Origin: Dokdonella_A sp036518555
GTDB taxonomy: Bacteria > Pseudomonadota > Gammaproteobacteria > Xanthomonadales > Rhodanobacteraceae
Reading direction: 5' to 3'
DNA length: 5,801 bases
Assembly: GCF_036518555.1 (NCBI RefSeq)
Contig: NZ_DATDMY010000157.1
Location: 1 to 5,801, forward strand
Shown here: positions 1-5,537 of the stretch, in pieces
Layout of the letters: every line of letters begins with the position of its first letter
Position numbering within the stretch: the stretch's first letter is position 1
The notes under the pieces: generated by a model
Databases searched by the model: none
What the model was told of the DNA's origin: nothing
What the model saw: only the letters and a program-made list of their open reading frames with translations
Translations under genes and position numbers: made by a program

Positions 1-116
1 TAGCGTGGCGCGATGCCCGCGGCCGGCGCCGGCGGAACGGCGGCCTCGGCCGCCGAAGCGCACGCGAGCGCCGCGGCGAGCGGAACGAGTCGGAACCGGT
101 GAAGGCGGTGCGTCAT
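1..116 (-). CDS. Exported protein of unknown function, N-terminal part only (runs off left edge)
   Basis: Seen: on the minus strand an ATG (complement of 114-116) opens a frame of 38 codons with no stop up to the window edge, where a codon is cut after its first two bases (TA). The peptide begins MTHRLHRFRLVPLAAALA and continues through CASAAEAAVPPAPAAG. It has a basic n-region (four Arg plus two His in the first nine residues), a hydrophobic core at about residues 10-18, and signal peptidase I type sites after Ala22 (ASA) or Ala25 (AEA), followed by an Ala/Pro-rich linker. Cys19 is preceded by A-L-A, a poor lipobox, so a lipoprotein is possible but less likely. AGGAG lies six bases before the ATG, which fixes the start. 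The mature protein lies outside the window, so its role cannot be named; it should act in the periplasm, outer membrane or outside the cell. The gene is divergent from the QEGLA gene. If the cut codon is a stop, this would be only a 38-residue peptide. Confidence 0.75.
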   Translation of the reverse strand, partial: MTHRLHRFRLVPLAAALACASAAEAAVPPAPAAGIAPR

Positions 117-122
117 GTCGAT

Positions 123-127
123 CTCCT
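123..127 (-). promoter_or_regulatory. Shine-Dalgarno AGGAG of the leftward exported-protein gene
   Basis: The complement reads AGGAGATCGAC directly before the ATG, so AGGAG stands six bases from the start codon, close to the ideal spacing. It is the strongest ribosome binding site in the window and the main support that the leftward frame is real. Confidence 0.8.
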
Positions 128-164
128 GATGGCGTGACGCAGGGCCCCCCGGTCACTCCCGCCG

Positions 165-172
165 ATCGTGCA
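165..172 (-). promoter_or_regulatory. Possible -10 element (TGCACGAT) for the leftward exported-protein gene
   Basis: Read on the minus strand, TGCACGATCGGCG occurs about 50 bases before the leftward ATG. It matches at 12 of 13 positions the sequence in front of the sigma factor gene (TGCACAATCGGCG at 5524-5536). The hexamer CACGAT shares three of six bases with TATAAT and is preceded directly by TG. No good -35 was found at 16-18 bases. Transcription would start near 158 and give a leader of about 42 bases carrying the AGGAG site. The call is weak and rests on position and on resemblance to the other site. Confidence 0.3.
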
Positions 173-179
173 AGCGGTC

Positions 180-188
180 TGCTAAGGT
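180..188 (+). promoter_or_regulatory. Possible extended -10 (TGC-TAAGGT) for the QEGLA gene
   Basis: TGCTAAGGT lies 20 bases before the ATG at 209. It has the TGn extension and a TA...T hexamer (three of six matches to TATAAT). No TTGACA-like box stands 16-18 bases upstream, which is tolerable for an extended -10 promoter. The predicted start, near 195, would leave a leader of only about 14 bases without a Shine-Dalgarno. The maeB promoter candidate at 2914-2922 shares the TGCTA core. It lies back to back with the minus-strand candidate at 165-172. Confidence 0.35.
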
Positions 189-208
189 TGCGCTGAACGA
201 CCGCACGG

Positions 209-1477
209 ATGGACATGGCTGCGACCGCTGCTGCCGCGGACCTTTACGCCACCCTCGACGCTCGCCTGGTGGAGGCGACGCGCGGCATCCGCCTGCTCGA
301 TTCGGTGAGCTGGCCCGCATCGATCGAGTCGGGCTTCATCGCGGACTGGAAGGCCGGGCGGGCGAAGCTGCCGGACGTCGCCTACCCGCGCCTCGACTTC
401 GGCGACACGCGCGCGAAACTCGACGCGATCTCCGCTGCGGCCGACCCCGCGCACCCGATCGGCGACTACATCCGGCGCACGGCCGAATCCTGGCGCGTCG
501 CGACCGACTTGCTGGAGTCGATGGGCACGCCCGCCATCACCGCGCACTCGGCCAAGCTGTACGGCCTGCCCGGCGATCGCGTGCCCGGCGCGACGCTGAC
601 CAACGTCGACGCCGCGCGCCATTTCATCGCGATCGCCGACGAGTACAACAGCGGTGCGCCGCTCGACGAGATCGAGACGCGCATCCCGGCTGAGCTGTTG
701 CGCATCGAGCTCAAGCAGCGCCTCGACGGCTTCTTCGGCGTCGGCGCGATCCGCGTCGAGGTGGATCCCGACCTCATCGCGAAGGCGGCCGCGGGCGCGA
801 CGCGCATCCGCCTGCGCTCGGCGACGACGTTCTCCAATTACGACCGCGACCAGCTGCTCGCGCACGAGGCATTCGTGCATTCGCTCACCGCGCTGAACGG
901 CCGCGCGCAGCCGCACCTCAAGTCGCTCGCGCGCTCGTCGCCGCGCATCACCGCGACGCAGGAAGGCCTCGCCGTGTTCGCCGAGCTCATGTCCGGTTCG
1001 ATCGACATCGCGCGCATGAAGCGCATCTCGCTGCGCATCCTCGGCATCGACATGGCGATCCGCGGCGCCGACTTCATCGAGGTGTTCCGCTTCTTCATGG
1101 ACGCCGGTCAGAGCGAGAACGACAGCTTCAGCTCGGCGCAGCGCGTGTTCCGCGGCGCGCCCGTCGGCGGCGGCGCCGCGTTCACCAAGGACGCGGTCTA
1201 CCTGCGCGGCCTGCTGTCGGTGCACACGTTCTTCCGCTGGGCGCTCAAGAACCAGCGCATGGCACTGTGCCGCAACCTGTTCGCGGGCAAGTGCGCGCTG
1301 CATGACGTGATCGCGCTCGAGCCGTACTTCGACAACGGCTACATCGCCCAGCCGCGCTACCTGCCGCCGTGGGTGCAGCATGCGCACGGACTCGCCGGCA
1401 TGCTCGCATTCTCGCTGTTCGCCAACCGCATCCGGCTCGACCGCGTCGAGGCCGAAGACCTCGTGCTCGGCCTTTGA
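209..1477 (+). CDS. QEGLA-motif protein of the DUF1704 / TIGR02421 family, putative HExxxH zinc peptidase
   Basis: The 422-residue product matches the family named flavohemoglobin expression-modulating QEGLA motif protein. Seen: the signature TQEGLA at residues 250-255, with an HExxxH motif (HEAFVH) at 219-224 and the family-like TKDAVYLRG stretch at 326-334. No signal peptide or membrane segment is evident, so it is probably cytoplasmic. Established knowledge: the eukaryotic relatives MATCAP/KIAA0895 are zinc tyrosine carboxypeptidases acting on tubulin, with two His of HExxxH plus a downstream Glu as ligands. By analogy His219, His224 and Glu252 would bind zinc and Glu220 would activate water. 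The bacterial substrate is unknown, and the flavohemoglobin name should not be read as a tested function. The N-terminal region to about residue 120 looks like the family's helical part. Start: ATG 209 is used, but ATG 215 two codons later is equally possible, since neither has a good Shine-Dalgarno. The amidohydrolase gene begins 53 bp downstream, so an operon is likely. Confidence 0.92.
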   Translation: MDMAATAAAADLYATLDARLVEATRGIRLLDSVSWPASIESGFIADWKAGRAKLPDVAYPRLDFGDTRAKLDAISAAADPAHPIGDYIRRTAESWRVATDLLESMGTPAITAHSAKLYGLPGDRVPGATLTNVDAARHFIAIADEYNSGAPLDEIETRIPAELLRIELKQRLDGFFGVGAIRVEVDPDLIAKAAAGATRIRLRSATTFSNYDRDQLLAHEAFVHSLTALNGRAQPHLKSLARSSPRITATQEGLAVFAELMSGSIDIARMKRISLRILGIDMAIRGADFIEVFRFFMDAGQSENDSFSSAQRVFRGAPVGGGAAFTKDAVYLRGLLSVHTFFRWALKNQRMALCRNLFAGKCALHDVIALEPYFDNGYIAQPRYLPPWVQHAHGLAGMLAFSLFANRIRLDRVEAEDLVLGL

Positions 1478-1518
1478 GCGCATCGTCCTCCCACCCATTC
1501 CTGCTGCATGACCACTTC

Positions 1519-1523
1519 GAGGA
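1519..1523 (+). promoter_or_regulatory. Ribosome binding site (GAGGA) of the amidohydrolase gene
   Basis: GAGGA stands seven bases before GTG 1531 and thirteen before ATG 1537. The spacing favours the GTG as start. It rules against longer in-frame starts further upstream, which would read into the 3' part of the QEGLA gene. Confidence 0.6.
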
Positions 1524-1530
1524 AGACAAC

Positions 1531-2844
1531 GTGAACATGTCGCTGCTTGCCGCCGCTTTCGCCGCCACTTTCGCCGTCACGCCCGCGCATGCCGACTCCG
1601 ACGCGCGCGCGCAGGTGCAGCCGCTGCTGCCGCGGATCACCGCGTGGCGCCGCGACCTGCACCAGCATCCGGAACTCAGCAACCGCGAAGTGCGCACGTC
1701 GAAGCTCGTCGCGGCGGAACTGAAGAAGCTCGGACTCGAGGTGCGCACCGGCATCGCGAAGACCGGCGTCGTCGGCATCCTCAAGGGCGGCAGGCCGGGG
1801 CCGAAGCTCGCGATCCGCGCCGACATGGACGCGCTGCCGGTGACCGAGGACGTCGACCTGCCGTTCGCGTCGAAGGCGAAGGGCGAATACATGGGCAAGA
1901 CCGTCGGCGTGATGCACGCGTGCGGCCACGACGCGCATACGGCGATGACCCTCGGTCTCGCGGCCGCGCTCGCCGCGCAACGCAAGGACCTGCCTGGCGA
2001 GGTCATGTTCGTGTTCCAGCCGGCCGAGGAAGGCGCGCCAGCGGGCGAGGAAGGCGGCGCGCCGCTGATGGTCAAGGACGGCGTGTTCGAGGACTTCAAG
2101 CCCGACGCGGTGTTCGGCATGCACGTGGTCAGCGCCTATCCGGTCGGCGACGTCGCCGTGCGCGCGGGCGGCGCGATGGCGAGCTCGGACACGTTCCGCA
2201 TCACCGTGCACGGCCGCCAGGCGCACGGCGCGACGCCGTGGAAGGGCATCGACGCGGTCGTGACCGCGGCCGCGATCGTCACCCAGGCACAGACGATCGT
2301 GAGCCGGCGCCTCGACATCGGCAAGGATCCGGCGGTCGTGACGTTCGGCGTATTCAACGGCGGACAGCGCTTCAACATCGTGTCCGACAGCGCGCACCTG
2401 GAAGGCACCGTGCGCGCGTTCGACGAGGACATGCGCAAGCAGGCGCTCGACGCGCTGAAGGGCGTCGCCGAGCACGTGGCGGCGGCCAACGGCGCAACCG
2501 TCGAGGCGGAGATCCCGGCGCCGGGCAGCAATCCGGTCAACTACAACGACCCCGCGTTGACCGCGCGCGTGCGCGCGAGCCTCGAGACGGCGGTCGGCCG
2601 CGAGCACGTGCTCGAGGCGCAACGCTGGACCGCGTCGGAGGATTTCCCGCAGCTCGCCGAAGGCGCCCATGCGCCGAGCGTCTACTTCTTCGTCGGCGCG
2701 ACGCCGGCGGGGCAGGATCCCGCGAGCGCGCCGACGAACCATTCGCCGAAGTTCTTCCTCGACGAGGGCGCGCTCGCGGTCGGCACGAGCGCGATGCTGC
2801 AGGCCGCGCTCGACTTCCTCGCCGCAGGCGCGCCGAGGTCGTGA
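1531..2844 (+). CDS. Exported M20D-family amidohydrolase (N-acyl amino acid / hippurate hydrolase-like)
   Basis: A 437-residue zinc or manganese amidohydrolase that should cleave N-acyl amino acids or related amides. The substrate cannot be told from sequence. Seen, from GTG 1531: a hydrophobic leader at 4-19 with a likely signal peptidase cut after AHA (residue 21), then WRRDLHQHPELS (39-50), AIRADMDALP (94-103), HACGHDAH (129-136), FQPAEEG (162-168), GMHV (196-199), HGRQAHGATPW (227-237) and NHSP (403-406). By comparison with ILL2/HipO-type enzymes, Cys131, His133, Glu167, His198 and His404 are the metal ligands, Glu166 is the general base, and His232 lies in the lid/dimerisation domain. 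All are present, so the enzyme should be active, in the periplasm. Start: GAGGA supports GTG 1531; ATG 1537 would shorten it by two residues and still leave the leader. The leader has no Lys/Arg before its core, which is unusual. The gene follows the QEGLA gene by 53 bp and is probably co-transcribed. A strong hairpin follows the stop. Confidence 0.93.
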   Translation: MNMSLLAAAFAATFAVTPAHADSDARAQVQPLLPRITAWRRDLHQHPELSNREVRTSKLVAAELKKLGLEVRTGIAKTGVVGILKGGRPGPKLAIRADMDALPVTEDVDLPFASKAKGEYMGKTVGVMHACGHDAHTAMTLGLAAALAAQRKDLPGEVMFVFQPAEEGAPAGEEGGAPLMVKDGVFEDFKPDAVFGMHVVSAYPVGDVAVRAGGAMASSDTFRITVHGRQAHGATPWKGIDAVVTAAAIVTQAQTIVSRRLDIGKDPAVVTFGVFNGGQRFNIVSDSAHLEGTVRAFDEDMRKQALDALKGVAEHVAAANGATVEAEIPAPGSNPVNYNDPALTARVRASLETAVGREHVLEAQRWTASEDFPQLAEGAHAPSVYFFVGATPAGQDPASAPTNHSPKFFLDEGALAVGTSAMLQAALDFLAAGAPRS

Positions 2845-2854
2845 CGGCGGCAGC

Positions 2855-2902
2855 GGCGACCGTCGGCGCGGTGCTGCGTCGCGCCGTGCCGACGCGGTCG
2901 CC
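2855..2902 (+). terminator. Long GC-rich hairpin after the amidohydrolase gene, terminator-like but without a T tract
   Basis: Seen: GGCGACCG (2855-2862) pairs perfectly with CGGTCGCC (2895-2902). TCGGC (2863-2867) then pairs with GCCGA (2888-2892) after a two-base bulge at 2893-2894. GCGGTGC (2868-2874) pairs with GCGCCGT (2881-2887) including two G-U pairs. The loop is TGCGTC (2875-2880). That gives 20 pairs beginning 10 bp after the amidohydrolase stop. No run of T follows, so it may end transcription inefficiently, protect the 3' end of the transcript, or do neither. Its right arm covers the -35 position of the maeB promoter candidate. Confidence 0.6.
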
Positions 2903-2913
2903 CGTGCGCGCGA

Positions 2914-2922
2914 TGCTATAGT
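2914..2922 (+). promoter_or_regulatory. maeB: Extended -10 promoter (TGC-TATAGT) for maeB
   Basis: TGCTATAGT has the TGn extension and five of six matches to TATAAT, the best -10 in the window and an AT island in a very GC-rich spacer. No convincing -35 lies 16-18 bases upstream; that stretch belongs to the right arm of the hairpin at 2855-2902. The predicted start near 2929 gives a leader of about 47 bases with no Shine-Dalgarno at a useful distance from ATG 2976. It implies that maeB has its own promoter rather than depending on read-through from the amidohydrolase operon. Confidence 0.55.
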
Positions 2923-2975
2923 CCGGCGACCGCATCCAGTCATCGCAGGGCATCGCCGCGCGCGCCCCCGACCCC

Positions 2976-5267
2976 ATGTCGACCATCGAAGAACTCAAGA
3001 AAGCCGCCCTCGAATACCACCGCAAGGCGCCGGCCGGGAAGATCAAGGTCACGCCGACCAAGCCCGTCGTCACGCAGCGCGAACTGTCGCTCGCCTACTC
3101 GCCCGGCGTCGCCGCGGCGTGCGAGGAGATCGTGCGCGACCCCGCCGAGGTCGCGAGCCTGACCGCGCGCGGCAACCTCGTCGCGGTGATCACCAATGGC
3201 ACCGCGGTGCTCGGCCTCGGCAACATCGGTCCGCTCGCGGCGAAGCCCGTGATGGAAGGCAAGGGCGTGCTGTTCCAGAAGTTCGCCGGCGTCGACGTGT
3301 TCGACCTCGAGATCGCCGAGAACGACCCGGACAGGCTGGTGGAGATCATCGCGAGCCTGGAGCCGAGCTTCGGCGGCATCAATCTCGAGGACATCAAGGC
3401 GCCCGAGTGCTTCGAGGTCGAACGCAAGCTGCGCGAGCGGATGAAGATCCCGGTGTTCCACGATGACCAGCACGGCACCGCGATCATCGTCGGTGCCGCG
3501 CTCGTCAACGCGCTGCACGTCACCGGCAAGGACATCGGCCGGATCAAGCTCGTCTCCACCGGTGCCGGCGCGGCCGGCATCGCCTGCCTCGACATGCTGG
3601 TCAGCCTCGGCGTGAAGATGGAGAACGTCTGGGTCGCCGATCGCCTCGGCGTGGTCTGGAAGGGCCGCAAGGAGGAGATGGACCCGAACAAGTGCCGCTA
3701 CGCGCGCGATACCGATGCGCGCACGCTCGACGACATCATCGACGGCGCCGACGTGTTCCTCGGCCTGTCCGCGCCGGGCGTGCTCAAGCCCGCGATGGTC
3801 GCGCGCATGGCCGAGCGCCCGATCATCCTCGCGCTCGCCAACCCGACGCCGGAGATCCTGCCCGAGGAAGCACGCGCCGTGCGCGCCGACGCGATCATCG
3901 CGACCGGCCGTTCTGACTACCCGAACCAGGTCAACAACGCGCTCTGCTTCCCGTACATCTTCCGTGGCGCGCTCGATGTCGGCGCGACGACGATCAATGA
4001 GGCGATGAAGATCGCCTGCGTGCACGCGATCGCCGCGCTCGCGCGGCGCGAAGCGAGCGACGTCGCCGCGCGCGCATACGGCGGCCGCACGATGTGCTTC
4101 GGCCCCGACTACATCATCCCGCAGCCGTTCGATCCGCGCCTCATCGTCGAACTCGCGCCCGCGGTCGCGCGCGCGGCGATGGAGTCCGGCGTCGCGACGC
4201 GCCCGATCGCCGACCTGCGCGCGTACACCGAGAAGCTCAACGAGTTCGTGTTCCGCACGACGCTGCTGATGAAGCCGGTATTCGCGCGCGCGAAGGCGGA
4301 TCCCAAGCGCATCGCGTTCGCCGAGGGCGAGGAAGAGACCGTGCTGCGCGCGGTGCAGGCGATCGTCGACGAGGGCATCGCGCGTCCGATCCTGATCGGC
4401 CGTCCGTCGGTGATCGAGTCGCGCATCGAGCGCCTCAGCCTGCGCATCCGTCCCGGCGTCGACTTCGAGCTGTGCAACATCGAAAGCGACCCGCGCTTCA
4501 AGGACTACTGGACGCTCTACCACGAGATCATGCAGCGCAACGGCGTCACGCCGGAGAGCGCCAAGCAGATCGTGCGCTCGCGCGCGACCGTGATCGGCGC
4601 CCTGATGCTCCGCCGCAACGAGGTGGACGGCTTCATCTGCGGCATCGTCGGCCGCTTCCACAAGAAGCTCGGCTACCTGCGCGGGATCATCCCGCTCGAC
4701 CCGGGCGTGACCGCGATGTCGGCGATGAGCGCGGTGTTCAACGAACGCGGCGTGTTCTTCTTCCTCGACACCCACGTCGCGATCGACCCCGACGCCGAGC
4801 GCATCGCCGAGGCGGCCGCGCAGGCGACCTTGCGCCTCAAGTACTTCGGCATCGTGCCGAAGGTCGCGATCCTGTCGCACTCGAACTTCGGCAGCCACGA
4901 GGACGCGAGCGCGCTGAAGATGCGCCGCGTGGTCGAGCTGCTGCGCGAACGCCTGCCGCGGGTCGAAATCGAGGGCGAGATGCACGCCGACACCGCGCTC
5001 AACGCGGAAGTGCGCGAGCGGCTTTTCCCGCATTCGCGCCTGTCCGGCAGCGCCAACGTGTTCGTCTGCCCCAACCTCGACGCGGCCAACATCGCCTTCA
5101 ACATGACGCGCGTGATGACCGATGGCGTCGTGATCGGCCCGATCCTCATGGGGCCGTCCAGGCCCGTGCACGTGCTGACGCCCGCCGCGACCGTGCGGCG
5201 GGTGTTCAACATGACCGCGCTCGCGGTGGTCGAGGCGCAGATCCGCGCGCAGGTGATGCTGCGCTAG
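2976..5267 (+). CDS. maeB: NADP-dependent malic enzyme, MaeB type (malic enzyme fused to a phosphotransacetylase-like domain)
   Basis: The 763-residue protein oxidatively decarboxylates malate to pyruvate and CO2, yielding NADPH in the cytoplasm. Seen: the N-terminal malic domain has SLAYSPGVA with Tyr41, GKGVLFQKFAG with Lys96, LEDIKAPECF with Glu138-Asp139, and HDDQHGTA with Asp164. The spacing Tyr-55-Lys-42-Glu-26-Asp equals that known for bacterial malic enzymes, so the acid/base pair and metal ligands are intact. The Rossmann fold shows GAGAAG at 196-201, then ANPTP (288-292) and NQVNNALCFPY (317-327). From about residue 430 to the end runs a Pta/Ptb-like domain. Its length is normal for MaeB. 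In E. coli MaeB this domain serves allosteric control by acetyl-CoA rather than catalysis, and here the Pta Ser-Arg and Asp active-site positions read Thr735-Pro736 and Arg742. NADP preference is inferred from family. ATG 2976 is chosen because the family N-terminus (EELKKAALEYH) follows at once; no Shine-Dalgarno is seen. A TAG stop ends it, and it is probably monocistronic. Confidence 0.96.
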   Translation: MSTIEELKKAALEYHRKAPAGKIKVTPTKPVVTQRELSLAYSPGVAAACEEIVRDPAEVASLTARGNLVAVITNGTAVLGLGNIGPLAAKPVMEGKGVLFQKFAGVDVFDLEIAENDPDRLVEIIASLEPSFGGINLEDIKAPECFEVERKLRERMKIPVFHDDQHGTAIIVGAALVNALHVTGKDIGRIKLVSTGAGAAGIACLDMLVSLGVKMENVWVADRLGVVWKGRKEEMDPNKCRYARDTDARTLDDIIDGADVFLGLSAPGVLKPAMVARMAERPIILALANPTPEILPEEARAVRADAIIATGRSDYPNQVNNALCFPYIFRGALDVGATTINEAMKIACVHAIAALARREASDVAARAYGGRTMCFGPDYIIPQPFDPRLIVELAPAVARAAMESGVATRPIADLRAYTEKLNEFVFRTTLLMKPVFARAKADPKRIAFAEGEEETVLRAVQAIVDEGIARPILIGRPSVIESRIERLSLRIRPGVDFELCNIESDPRFKDYWTLYHEIMQRNGVTPESAKQIVRSRATVIGALMLRRNEVDGFICGIVGRFHKKLGYLRGIIPLDPGVTAMSAMSAVFNERGVFFFLDTHVAIDPDAERIAEAAAQATLRLKYFGIVPKVAILSHSNFGSHEDASALKMRRVVELLRERLPRVEIEGEMHADTALNAEVRERLFPHSRLSGSANVFVCPNLDAANIAFNMTRVMTDGVVIGPILMGPSRPVHVLTPAATVRRVFNMTALAVVEAQIRAQVMLR

Positions 5268-5269
5268 CG

Positions 5270-5302
5270 CGCGATCGCCGGGTGCGTGGGGCCGCGGTCG
5301 CG
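5270..5302 (+). terminator. Short hairpin just after maeB, weak terminator candidate
   Basis: CGCGATCGC (5270-5278) can pair with GCGGTCGCG (5294-5302), nine pairs with one G-U, around a 15-base loop, starting two bases after the maeB TAG. There is no T tract, and such GC stems arise easily in this composition, so the call rests mainly on position. Confidence 0.3.
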
Positions 5303-5364
5303 ATGCCAGGTGCGCCGATCGCGTGCGAACCCGCGGTCGGCCGTCGGCGTCCTTGTCGTCGCCG

Positions 5365-5400
5365 TCGTCGCGAGCGCCCGGACCGCCGCGATCGCGACGA
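5365..5400. repeat. Perfect 9-bp inverted repeat in the maeB-sigma factor spacer
   Basis: TCGTCGCGA (5365-5373) and TCGCGACGA (5392-5400) are exact inverse complements with an 18-base spacer. A short tandem duplication, GTCGTCGCC/GTCGTCGCG at 5355-5372, overlaps the left arm, and the palindrome CGCGATCGCG lies at 5387-5396. It could be a bidirectional hairpin, an operator or chance. The rest of the 270-bp spacer (5268-5537) shows no convincing gene. Confidence 0.3.
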
Positions 5401-5523
5401 ACTGCGCCGGAGCCTGTCGTGCTGACCTCTCCGATCCAGGGAGGGCGACCGGCCCGCAGTCTCCCGCCGATTCGCGCGTGACCGCCACGGTCGTCGCAGG
5501 GCCGCCGCGCGAGGTCGAATTCC

Positions 5524-5531
5524 TGCACAAT
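5524..5531 (+). promoter_or_regulatory. Possible -10 element (TGCACAAT) directly before the sigma factor ATG
   Basis: TGCACAAT ends six bases before ATG 5538; the hexamer CACAAT matches four of six bases of TATAAT and TG precedes it. That spacing would place the transcription start at or next to the A of the ATG, giving a leaderless mRNA. This agrees with the absence of any Shine-Dalgarno there. The -35 zone (about 5503-5508) is CGCCGC, no match. A near copy of the motif stands before the leftward gene at the other end of the window. Confidence 0.35.
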
Positions 5532-5537
5532 CGGCGC

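Noticed and set aside
5..196. A 63-codon plus-strand frame at the left edge
   Set aside because: Pro/Arg-rich without a ribosome binding site. The opposite strand of the same bases carries AGGAG, ATG and a good signal peptide.
182..1498. A 438-codon minus-strand open frame opposite the QEGLA gene
   Set aside because: Antisense shadow with Arg/Glu/Ala-rich composition and no family signature; the plus-strand gene has clear family motifs.
1369..1530. A longer N-terminus for the amidohydrolase beginning at ATG 1369 inside the QEGLA gene
   Set aside because: It would add an Arg-rich stretch read out of frame from the QEGLA gene and bury the signal peptide; GAGGA and the leader support 1531.
1357..2943. 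A 528-codon minus-strand open frame opposite the amidohydrolase
   Set aside because: Antisense shadow of a gene with all its catalytic residues; the translation is Arg/Ala/His-rich with no family signature.
3692..4008. Small Arg/Ser-rich plus-strand frames inside maeB
   Set aside because: Out-of-frame reading of a conserved gene, with no ribosome binding sites and low-complexity products.
5270..5396. Repeated GCGATCGC/CGATCG palindromes that recall the cyanobacterial HIP1 element
   Set aside because: CGATCG-type words are scattered through the coding regions too, as expected from composition and from codons such as GCG ATC GCC; there is no periodic or site-specific pattern.
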